DNA from: Sphingobacterium spiritivorum
GTDB taxonomy: Bacteria > Bacteroidota > Bacteroidia > Sphingobacteriales > Sphingobacteriaceae
Assembly: GCF_016725325.1 (NCBI RefSeq)
Contig: NZ_CP068083.1
Location: 1,426,001-1,490,000, forward strand
Length of the DNA stretch: 64,000 nucleotides
Direction: 5' to 3'
Shown here: positions 32,350 through 40,287 of the stretch, piece by piece
Layout of the letters: each line of letters opens with the position of its first letter
Position numbering within the stretch: position 1 is the first letter of the stretch
Made by a program: the position numbers and the translations under genes
Notes under the pieces: model-generated
Databases searched by the model: none
What the model was told of the DNA's origin: nothing
The model's input: the letters and a program-made list of their open reading frames with translations, nothing else

Positions 32350-32379
32350 CAAATATAGGCGATTATTTCGATTTACAAA
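32350..32379 (-). promoter_or_regulatory. Promoter of the tRNA-Val / GIY-YIG array
   Basis: On the minus strand TTTG (32376-32379), 18 nt and TATATTTG (32350-32357) fit the Bacteroidota -33/-7 pattern (TTTG and TAnnTTTG) closely. It lies about 80 nt upstream of the first tRNA-like sequence and is the only good promoter seen for the whole cluster. Confidence 0.6.
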
Positions 32380-32448
32380 ACAATTTGTAATATATTTTTA
32401 TTGATTAAAATACAATTAACTCAAAAACAACCACATAAATTCTTCTGA

Positions 32449-34440
32449 TTAATCATAGAATTTCCAACTCACACCAAACCGAAGATTCGCTTCGTTCATC
32501 GGATATCTTCTCACAGTATAATATCCTTTAGGATAAATGAATTGATTGATAAAATTATAGCTGATAAATAAGTTCACTCTTTTTATATTGGCTGTAGCCC
32601 ATACATCAACAATCGGATATGTAGAAAATTCTATACCCACATTATCATTATAAAACTGTCCGGAATTGATCGAATAAGACGGTGTACGGAATGGTGTATT
32701 GAATTTGACATCTGTACCCAGATTGAAATCCAGAACCTTGTATAATTTATTGTTGTAATAGAAGCTATGCCAGGTGTATATTTCAGGAATTGCTAAAATA
32801 CCGGCAGCATCAGATTTTTGATAGACCACCAAATTGTTTAAATGGAAGTTACCAAACTTAAAGTTTTGTCCTACAGATATTTTCAATAAATTCAGATTTC
32901 CAAATTGCGCCGGTTCTATTTGCCTTGCCAGCTCGGCATTGTTGCTGGGATTATCTACTTCCTTAAAATAAAGATAATTGCTGATCAGAAAATACTCAGC
33001 CTTACCTGTAAATCCTATTTTATTGTTTTTATAGGCAAAAGAAAGATTCTGTGTTTTTGTTTTATCAAAACTATTGTCCCATTTATGATAGGTGTAATTT
33101 AAACGGTCAAAGATCATCTCCGGTGACTTATTCTGACTATAGGCGCCCAAACTGATCTTACCGGCATTTTCACTTAACAGTACATCTGCTTTTGCTTCAT
33201 ACAGGTAATCACCAAAGTTACGGCCCAGTATAATTTGGTCAACTCTTCCCTGAAAATTTACCCTGTCGCTAAACTTATACCCTATTGTCCCCCAGACGGT
33301 GCTGTTCTGAAAAAATTCATTGCCAAGTGTATCTTTTGAGCCCGAATACCAGATCAGATCATTTTTAAATCCCAGATCCAGCTTGGCTTCATTCTTAAGC
33401 TTTCCTCCCGGTCTTAAATAGAATGTATACGTAAATTCATTGGATATATTAGTAATAGAGGTCGTATCTCGTGTAAGGACACTTCCTCCTACCGGGAAAG
33501 CATCATATGAATCGGCTTCGTTCTTAAAAAACAAAAATTTCTGCATCCGGATAGATGAGTTGTGAGAAACAGCATTGGTCGGATGTATCTCCATTTCGGG
33601 TGTCCCTGCATTGATCGTATCTAACCGGCCTATGTAATAAGACTGACGAAGAAAAAATGAATTATCTTTCCATTTATTGTAAGGTCGGTTTGCTGTTTGC
33701 CCGCTTAACTTTGTTTCATAAGTATATTTGGCCTGCCCTGTGGTATCCTGAAAGATATTATTATTCACTACCGAACCATTCTCCGTTGCATCCAAGGAAT
33801 TGAAGACCGCATTGACAAGCATATTGTACCGTAGGTTGGATGATTCGTACCAGGAGAAGACAGCCGCTTTACGATCACTGTAATTCTGATTTTTATAATA
33901 TCCATCCGTATTGGTTGCATGATATTCCGCTCCTATATTCCAATGCGGTGTAATATTTTGTGCAATTTTGGCTTTAAAAACCTGATCATCAAAGAAAAAT
34001 CCGACGGCATACAGTTCCGAATATCTGGCTCGTGCTCTGTAATACTGTATAGAGTCTGGTCGCAGTAAATAGCGCTCCATAGCATGGAACCCACTCTGAA
34101 ATCCAATCGTCTTATTCGGATTGAAAAGGAGGTCACGGCTTGCCAGTCCATAGGATCCCAGATTTATACTTGGGTTCCAAGGTAAATTTTGCTTATTAAA
34201 GTACTGAAAATTGCGATGTGAAGTATCAATCTGTACGGTATAAGTCGCCTGTTTCAGCATGTCTAATGTGGCATAGCGAACATATCTTGCCGTAAATTCT
34301 ACCGAATCCTTTTTGTTATCCTCTTTTGCTCGTGCAGAGTCCAGAGCAGTACTCCACTCTTCCCCTTCTTGAGCGTGCGCTTGCCCAAGTCCCAAACTGA
34401 CACAGCATATTAATGCTAAAACGCGGAGTAAAATTCTCAT
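32449..34440 (-). CDS. Putative porin (Porin_10-like outer-membrane barrel)
   Basis: The 663-residue protein has a signal peptide (MRILLRVLALICCVSLGLGQAHAQ). The remainder is rich in alternating aromatic strands and polar turns, without an N-terminal plug or carboxypeptidase-regulatory domain, and ends in the terminal barrel strand NLRFGVSWKFYD. The features match the Bacteroidota putative porin family (Pfam Porin_10). Its substrate is unknown. It is monocistronic, upstream of the tRNA-Val cluster on the same strand but separated by the tRNA promoter. Confidence 0.8.
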   Translation of the reverse strand: MRILLRVLALICCVSLGLGQAHAQEGEEWSTALDSARAKEDNKKDSVEFTARYVRYATLDMLKQATYTVQIDTSHRNFQYFNKQNLPWNPSINLGSYGLASRDLLFNPNKTIGFQSGFHAMERYLLRPDSIQYYRARARYSELYAVGFFFDDQVFKAKIAQNITPHWNIGAEYHATNTDGYYKNQNYSDRKAAVFSWYESSNLRYNMLVNAVFNSLDATENGSVVNNNIFQDTTGQAKYTYETKLSGQTANRPYNKWKDNSFFLRQSYYIGRLDTINAGTPEMEIHPTNAVSHNSSIRMQKFLFFKNEADSYDAFPVGGSVLTRDTTSITNISNEFTYTFYLRPGGKLKNEAKLDLGFKNDLIWYSGSKDTLGNEFFQNSTVWGTIGYKFSDRVNFQGRVDQIILGRNFGDYLYEAKADVLLSENAGKISLGAYSQNKSPEMIFDRLNYTYHKWDNSFDKTKTQNLSFAYKNNKIGFTGKAEYFLISNYLYFKEVDNPSNNAELARQIEPAQFGNLNLLKISVGQNFKFGNFHLNNLVVYQKSDAAGILAIPEIYTWHSFYYNNKLYKVLDFNLGTDVKFNTPFRTPSYSINSGQFYNDNVGIEFSTYPIVDVWATANIKRVNLFISYNFINQFIYPKGYYTVRRYPMNEANLRFGVSWKFYD

Positions 34441-34502
34441 CTACAATCTTTCGAAATTTATTTTGTTGTTTCCTGCTTCAAAAATAACGCTAAAAAACAA
34501 AA

Positions 34503-35318
34503 TTATTGTAGTGCAATTAATTCTTTCATAATTGCCGTCATTTTGGGTTCAGATCTGGCAGCTACATCTACAATCTCCTGAAGTGAAACAGGTTTAAGTT
34601 CCTCATGAAATCCTTCGTCTGTCACAACTGAAATAGCGAACACAGGTAATCCCATATGATTTGCAACAATAACTTCCGGGACGGTACTCATACCGACAAT
34701 ATCTCCGCCAATAATACGCATATATCGATATTCTGCTCGGGTTTCAAGATTAGGTCCCGGAGTAGATACATAAACCACTTTATGCGCTTTTAAATCTAAC
34801 CGGTGAGCTATATCCATAGCCTGTTTGATCATTGTCGGATCATAAGGTCTGCTCATATCCGGAAAACGCGGTCCGAATATATTTTCATTTCCTCCACGTA
34901 AAGGGTTATCCGGCAACAAGTCGATATGATCATCTATAATTCCTAAATCTCCTTTTTTGATCTCCGGATTGAGTGAGCCTGAAGCATTGGATACAAATAG
35001 CTTTTGTATGCCTAATACCTTCATAACGCGAACCGGAAAAGTAATTTCACGCATACTATATCCTTCATAGTAATGAAGTCTTCCCTGCATAGCGACAACT
35101 CTGCGGCCATTTAAAGTTCCAAAAATCAGTTTTCCGGAATGAAACTCTACGGTGGAAATTGGAAAGTTAGGGATATTTGAGTACATAAGCTGGAATTCGA
35201 CGTCGATTTCATCGACCAGTTTCCCCAACCCTGTTCCCAGGATAATACCGAATTCGGGGACAAAGTCTCCTATTCGCTTTTTGATAAAGGATACGGTTTC
35301 TTCTATAGATTGATACAT
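34503..35318 (-). CDS. Purine-nucleoside phosphorylase
   Basis: The 271-residue protein starts at ATG 35318 (MYQSIEETVSFIKKRIG); a longer frame from 35372 reads through a structured leader and is rejected. It matches trimeric PNP class I: phosphate loop GIILGTGLGKL, AMQGRLHYYEGYS, VSNASGSLNPEIKKGDLGIIDDHID, the base-site region TPGPNLETRAEYR and VGMSTVPEVIVANHMGL. It cleaves inosine and guanosine with phosphate, in cytoplasmic purine salvage. It follows the sodium:solute symporter gene by 80 nt on the same strand. A 15-bp hairpin covers its start region. Confidence 0.93.
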   Translation of the reverse strand: MYQSIEETVSFIKKRIGDFVPEFGIILGTGLGKLVDEIDVEFQLMYSNIPNFPISTVEFHSGKLIFGTLNGRRVVAMQGRLHYYEGYSMREITFPVRVMKVLGIQKLFVSNASGSLNPEIKKGDLGIIDDHIDLLPDNPLRGGNENIFGPRFPDMSRPYDPTMIKQAMDIAHRLDLKAHKVVYVSTPGPNLETRAEYRYMRIIGGDIVGMSTVPEVIVANHMGLPVFAISVVTDEGFHEELKPVSLQEIVDVAARSEPKMTAIMKELIALQ

Positions 35319-35369
35319 GCGTGCAAAAAAAAGTTTAAATTCAAACTTAATGCATTTTTTTTGCACGCA
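35318..35369 (-). promoter_or_regulatory. Long hairpin covering the PNP translation start
   Basis: TGCGTGCAAAAAAAA (35318-35332) and its exact complement (35355-35369) form a perfect 15-bp stem. On the mRNA the 3' arm ends at the A of the PNP start codon. A second small stem (AAGTTT/AAACTT) lies in the loop. The T-run is inside the stem and followed by GCACGC, so it is not a standard terminator. Confidence 0.6.
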
Positions 35370-35398
35370 CAAATATCAAATCGTATTCTTAGGTAGAT

Positions 35399-36886
35399 TT
35401 AGAGTGCTTTTGTATCGGCATGCTGTTTACCCGGAGATGTGATGATCAGCATCAGGGCCGTTAAAAATCCGTTATATACAATCAATTCGTAACCGATTCT
35501 ATATGTCGTATGTGGCACAATCAGAAAGTAATTGATCAAGAATAATATAACCGGAGAAAGTACACAGATAAATGGCACCAGATTGTCATTGACACGATAT
35601 CTGGTCAAAATCCCTAAAGCAAATAATCCCAACAGCGGACCATATGTATAACTTGCAGCTACGAAGATTGCTGTAACAACAGAATCATCATTGAGGATTC
35701 TGAAAATCAAAATTACAACAAGCATCAGTACAGAGAAGCCCACATGTACCCAATTGCGCTGACGTACTAATGCCGGATCGTTCGGATTAGCCTTTTTATT
35801 AAAGTTAAGGAAATCTACACAAAAAGATGTTGTCAGAGCCGTCAGGGCTGAATCTGTCGTCGCAAATGTAGCTGCAGTAAGTCCCATCATAAAGATAATG
35901 CCCGGAGCAAGGGAAAGATAATTCAATGCAATCTCAGGATATAAATAATCCGGAGTGCGCAAAGCAGAAACATCAATATTATTCTCTGCAGCATAGATAT
36001 ACAATAAGGCTCCTACTGCCAGAAAAAACAGATTGATAACAACAAATATGCTGGTAAATGTCAACATATTTTTCTGTGCTTCACCAATCGTACTCATACT
36101 TAAATTCTTCTGCATAAGATCCTGATCCAGTCCTGTCATAGCGATGGTAACAAATATACCTCCGATAAAATTCTTCAGGAAGTGATTCTTATCTCCTAAC
36201 AGATCCTCCCAAACGAATATAGAAGAGTATGAACTGTTTTTTACTTTTTCAAATGCTTCAACTACTGAAATTCCAAGACCGTCCGCCATGAAATAGATGG
36301 ATAGTACAACTGCCAGTAGCAAAAAGAATGTCTGCAACGTATCGGTGATAATAATAGTCTTAAGACCACCCTTATTTGTATACATCCAGATCAGTATCAG
36401 GCAGATCGCAATCGTTACTGCAAAAGGAACCTGAAGAGAATCAAATATAAATTTTTGCAGGATGATGGCAACTAAGTAAAGTCGGAATGCAGACCCTATC
36501 GTTCTGGATATCAGAAATATCATCGCCCCGCTTTTATAGCTTTTATGCCCGAATCGTTCTTCTAAATAGGTGTAAATAGAAGTCAGATTCATGCGGTAAT
36601 AGAGTGGTAATAACACATAAGCGATCATCACAAACCCGACAGCATTACCCAGCACAAACTGAAAGTAGCTGAAGTTGGTATGTCCTACTGCACCAGGAAC
36701 AGAAATAAATGTAACCCCGGACAGCGCTGTACCTATCATTCCAAAAGCAACCATATACCATTTGGAATTACGGTTGGCAACAAAAAATGTAGAGTTGTCA
36801 GATGATTTTCTGGATGTAAAATAGGCTACTCCGAGCAAAAGTCCGAAATAAACCAATAAAAAGGTTAATAATATAAAAGGTGACAT
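35399..36886 (-). CDS. Sodium:solute symporter (SSS family)
   Basis: The 495-residue inner-membrane protein has about 13 predicted helices. Family features: SRKSSDNSTFFVANRNSKWYMVAFGMIGTALSGVTFIS in helices 1-2 and GLDQDLMQKNLSM in the middle, followed by FATTDSALTALTTSFCVDF. SSS members import sugars, sialic acids or other solutes with sodium. It is placed 28 nt downstream of murQ, so an amino-sugar such as N-acetylmuramic acid or a muropeptide is a plausible substrate; as recalled, a symporter of this kind serves MurNAc uptake in Tannerella. Confidence 0.88.
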   Translation of the reverse strand: MSPFILLTFLLVYFGLLLGVAYFTSRKSSDNSTFFVANRNSKWYMVAFGMIGTALSGVTFISVPGAVGHTNFSYFQFVLGNAVGFVMIAYVLLPLYYRMNLTSIYTYLEERFGHKSYKSGAMIFLISRTIGSAFRLYLVAIILQKFIFDSLQVPFAVTIAICLILIWMYTNKGGLKTIIITDTLQTFFLLLAVVLSIYFMADGLGISVVEAFEKVKNSSYSSIFVWEDLLGDKNHFLKNFIGGIFVTIAMTGLDQDLMQKNLSMSTIGEAQKNMLTFTSIFVVINLFFLAVGALLYIYAAENNIDVSALRTPDYLYPEIALNYLSLAPGIIFMMGLTAATFATTDSALTALTTSFCVDFLNFNKKANPNDPALVRQRNWVHVGFSVLMLVVILIFRILNDDSVVTAIFVAASYTYGPLLGLFALGILTRYRVNDNLVPFICVLSPVILFLINYFLIVPHTTYRIGYELIVYNGFLTALMLIITSPGKQHADTKAL

Positions 36887-36914
36887 GTGTTTAGTTTGAT
36901 TGTTTTAGCGTTAG

Positions 36915-37727
36915 TTATCCTTTACTTACATAATTCTCAATTGCCTTTCGGACATTTCCAAATTCTTCCAGTAATTCTGATGCAGTTAATTCATCAGCAC
37001 CAGTTTCATCCATAATAATACGAACACCTCTGGCTACCAGTTTATGATTGGACAACTGCATATCTACCATTTTATTCCCTTTGACACGTCCCAAACGAAT
37101 CATGATAGAAGTACTTAACATATTAAGGACCAGCTTTTGTGCAGTACCGGCTTTCATGCGGGTAGATCCTGTTACAAACTCAGGGCCTACGATCACTTCC
37201 ACAGGCAATTGAGCGACTGCAGCGATAGGAGAGCCGCCATTACAAACAATACATCCTGTGATTAATCCTTTTTCATTGGCTGTGGTCAATCCACCGATGA
37301 CATAGGGAGTAGTTCCGGATGCTGCGATACCGATCACCACATCCTTTTCATTTACACCATATTCTTCAAGATCTTTCCATGCCTGCTCGATATCATCTTC
37401 TGCAAATTCTACAGCTTTACGTATTGCTGTATCACCTCCGGCGATCAATCCTATAATCCAGTCAAAAGGCACTCCAAATGTAGGAGGGCATTCGGACGCA
37501 TCCAGGATGCCAAGTCGGCCGCTTGTCCCTGCTCCGATATAGAAAAGACGTCCTCCGGTCTTCATTTTCTCTACAGTCGCTGTTACAAGCCTTTCAATCT
37601 GAGGAATGGCTCTTTCTACAGCTAAAGGGACTGTTTTATCCTCTGCATTTATGTTGGTTAACAATTCGTGTACAGACATTTTGTCCAGGTCCTGATAGTT
37701 GGATTCTTTCTCTGTGGTGTTAATCAT
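36915..37727 (-). CDS. murQ: N-acetylmuramic acid 6-phosphate etherase
   Basis: The 270-residue enzyme converts MurNAc-6-phosphate to GlcNAc-6-phosphate plus D-lactate in the cytoplasm. The start at ATG 37727 (MINTTEKESNYQDLDKMSV) is chosen over an upstream GTG at 37748. SIS-domain motifs: LFYIGAGTSGRLGILDASECPPTFG with the catalytic Glu, IGIAASGTTPYVIGGL, EFVTGSTRMKAGTAQKLVLNM, and the C-terminal HKLVARGVRIIMDETGAD. It follows the GH9-deacetylase gene on the same strand; no MurNAc kinase or MurP PTS gene is present. Confidence 0.95.
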   Translation of the reverse strand: MINTTEKESNYQDLDKMSVHELLTNINAEDKTVPLAVERAIPQIERLVTATVEKMKTGGRLFYIGAGTSGRLGILDASECPPTFGVPFDWIIGLIAGGDTAIRKAVEFAEDDIEQAWKDLEEYGVNEKDVVIGIAASGTTPYVIGGLTTANEKGLITGCIVCNGGSPIAAVAQLPVEVIVGPEFVTGSTRMKAGTAQKLVLNMLSTSIMIRLGRVKGNKMVDMQLSNHKLVARGVRIIMDETGADELTASELLEEFGNVRKAIENYVSKG

Positions 37728-37767
37728 CTTTATCATTGTCTTAATCACTTGTATATGCTGCGCTATA

Positions 37768-40269
37768 TTACAGCATTTCGTTTATCACTTTAAAATGGTA
37801 ATCTTTTTTTCTTAAATCTTTAATCAGGCGAGGGAGTAAAGTATAAAATTTATCTTTCCGCTTTGGATCCGTCCCCAAATGTACTAATATAATGTATCCG
37901 TTTAATCCTTCTTTTTGTTCCTTTTCAATCAATTGATTATAAATAGTTTCTGAATCCAGATAACGGCTACCCATTTCCGGATATGTGTAATCTGCAGCCG
38001 TTCTTAACCCTGGCGTAAAATTTACAACCTGTACTCCCTCTTGTTCAGCCCATGAAACAATATCTGTATTATACCACTCGTATGAAGGTAAGAAATATCT
38101 CGCAACATCTCTCTCTACTCCATATTTTTTCATTTTCTGAAAATTATTATTCAGATCCTGCGAAAATTCTGCTTTTGAAACCCGTGTATGTTCACGGTCT
38201 TCCCAATCACAGTACAACAAATGCTGATCAGAATGAGGAGCGAGATAATGTCCTCTTTTCACTATCTCCTTTGTGTAATCAGCGGTATTCGGATTATCCA
38301 GAAACCTGCCGGTAACAAAGAAAGATCCTTGAACTTTTTCCTTTTTCAATGTTTCCAGAATAGAAGTCGCTCCATCATAGAATTCATCTGCTGTAAAGAC
38401 TAAGGAAATATTCTTTTTAGTGGGATCACCTTTTATTATCGCACCATAATTATCTTTTACCACATGATGGGCACCCTCTTCCTGAGCTGCTAACAAATAC
38501 ACCAGTGAAGCCGTGCCATCCATAGTCGGCTCATTTGTACTGTAATCACCATAATCATCATGGTAAACCGCCAGTTCGCTCTGGAATTCAGCATATTCAT
38601 CTTCCTCATTCAGTTTAATGCCGATCAGATTATTGAATATAGAAGAATATACCGGGCCATCTACCAGTCCTCCATCGATAGGATAGTTTCCAATCTTTGT
38701 AAATGCAGAGTGGGGGTCCACAGGCGTATCCCCATCAGCCGGAAGTCCGTACACCATACTTGTACCCCATGGATTGACACCAAATAACCAATCGATATTG
38801 GCCTGCTCTAAAGTGGCATAAGAAGAATCACCACTGATTTCACGATACCATCTGCATTGTATAGCGAATGAAACGGTAAGATTATTACTGCACCAGATAA
38901 AAGGTACTCCGCGATAGAAGGCATTTTCTTTTGCCCGTGACCACACTTGATCTATACCTTCTTTATAGAATGCAGTTACTTGCTTCTGTTCACCTCCTTT
39001 TAACGATTTAGCTAATTCATAGTGACCAAGATTGATAAAAGGATAATATTGATAATGACTTGCAGTATCTCTGCTCATCCATGGTGTTACTTTTTCCTGC
39101 TCTGCGAAATCCAACGCTTTTTTTGCATATGTCTGATCACCTGTTTTGGAAAACATCAGAGCTGAAGCCAGCTCCATATCATCTACCCAATTATCTTCCG
39201 CATATATATAAGGTGATTTGACAGAAACAGTCTGCGTTACGCCAGGTTTTATATAAGCATAATCCAGAGCGGACTTTGCTTTGTCCTGTAAGGTACCGGA
39301 ATAACCCGGATCAACAGAATGAAATAAGGTACTGCCCAATGTAAATGCACTTGAGAACTTCGCTGCTGTAGAACTTGTACCTGTAGTATTGTTCATAAAT
39401 TTACCGCGTTGCTGTGGCTCCCCGTCAATAAAATAAACCGGGCGCTCGTATCCTCTTCCATAAAAAGGATCTTCTTTTGGAATACGCATATTCTTGTGAT
39501 CCCTGTCATCAGCGATCTGATTAAACATCAGATGTGGCTGAGGATGCATCTTCAGAAGCCAGTCAAGCCCCCATTTTGCTTCATCCAGAACATCTGCAAT
39601 ACCATTTTTACCCGCCAGTCCGTTGGCTTGTTTTGTGTCTTCAAAAACATGAGGGAAATCCCGGTAAGCAGCTAACAGGTGATAAGTCGCATTGGCAGAA
39701 GTTGTGGAATACTGAAGATAGTCTGACGCATCATGCCATCCTCCTCCTGCATCGATCCGCGTACTATCCGGAATTCCGGCCTTTCCGGCATACATGGTGA
39801 ATCCATCATGTGTATGGCAGCTATCCTGCAAAAACGGATTGAAAAGAGTACGTTGTTGTCTCATATATCGCAAAGCAAAATCTGCAGTGCCTTTATAGAC
39901 ATTTTTATTGATCTTAAATTTAGGAGAAACGGTTTTACCGGCTTTAATATAATATTCACCCTCTTTTTGGAAATTAGAAAAATCTAAACGAAGTGAGTGG
40001 AGAAATGGCCCGTAAGCTCCGAAATTTTTACCGGTGCTATTTTTAAAGACTGTTTTTTGAGTCTGCACATCGATCAATTCAAATTTCTGAGGTACCGATT
40101 GCTCTTTTGAAACCCATACAGCCACTTTGACAGTCTGCGGTATATAACCTACCTGATTAATACGAATCCAGGATTTTTCTTGTGATTTAGCAAGATTAAA
40201 ACACAAAACAGCACAAAACAGCATTGCTATCTGCATGATTTTTTGCTTATGTTTACGTGTTAATGTCAT
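37768..40269 (-). CDS. GH9 glycosidase fused to a polysaccharide deacetylase (CE4-like)
   Basis: The 833-residue secreted protein has a signal peptide ending AKSQ and an N-terminal CelD-type Ig domain (SWIRINQVGYIP). The GH9 catalytic domain spans about residues 125-600, with Asp180 and Asp183 in GGWHDASDY and proton donor Glu580 in STNEPTMDG. The C-terminal NodB-type domain spans about 615-833, with FTADE in place of the usual TFDDG, the metal motif His679-Ser-x-x-His683 (HSDQH), FLPSYEW and ILVHLG. GH9 is best known for endoglucanases, but an exo-beta-glucosaminidase is recalled in the family. Deacetylation followed by glucosamine removal would fit the muramic acid context. Confidence 0.88.
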   Translation of the reverse strand: MTLTRKHKQKIMQIAMLFCAVLCFNLAKSQEKSWIRINQVGYIPQTVKVAVWVSKEQSVPQKFELIDVQTQKTVFKNSTGKNFGAYGPFLHSLRLDFSNFQKEGEYYIKAGKTVSPKFKINKNVYKGTADFALRYMRQQRTLFNPFLQDSCHTHDGFTMYAGKAGIPDSTRIDAGGGWHDASDYLQYSTTSANATYHLLAAYRDFPHVFEDTKQANGLAGKNGIADVLDEAKWGLDWLLKMHPQPHLMFNQIADDRDHKNMRIPKEDPFYGRGYERPVYFIDGEPQQRGKFMNNTTGTSSTAAKFSSAFTLGSTLFHSVDPGYSGTLQDKAKSALDYAYIKPGVTQTVSVKSPYIYAEDNWVDDMELASALMFSKTGDQTYAKKALDFAEQEKVTPWMSRDTASHYQYYPFINLGHYELAKSLKGGEQKQVTAFYKEGIDQVWSRAKENAFYRGVPFIWCSNNLTVSFAIQCRWYREISGDSSYATLEQANIDWLFGVNPWGTSMVYGLPADGDTPVDPHSAFTKIGNYPIDGGLVDGPVYSSIFNNLIGIKLNEEDEYAEFQSELAVYHDDYGDYSTNEPTMDGTASLVYLLAAQEEGAHHVVKDNYGAIIKGDPTKKNISLVFTADEFYDGATSILETLKKEKVQGSFFVTGRFLDNPNTADYTKEIVKRGHYLAPHSDQHLLYCDWEDREHTRVSKAEFSQDLNNNFQKMKKYGVERDVARYFLPSYEWYNTDIVSWAEQEGVQVVNFTPGLRTAADYTYPEMGSRYLDSETIYNQLIEKEQKEGLNGYIILVHLGTDPKRKDKFYTLLPRLIKDLRKKDYHFKVINEML

Positions 40270-40287
40270 CTTTTATATTTTCAGTGA

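Noticed and set aside
35319..35372. Longer N-terminus for purine nucleoside phosphorylase
   Set aside because: The added residues (MCVQKKCIKFEFKLFFAR) are translated from a structured hairpin leader and are not part of the family.
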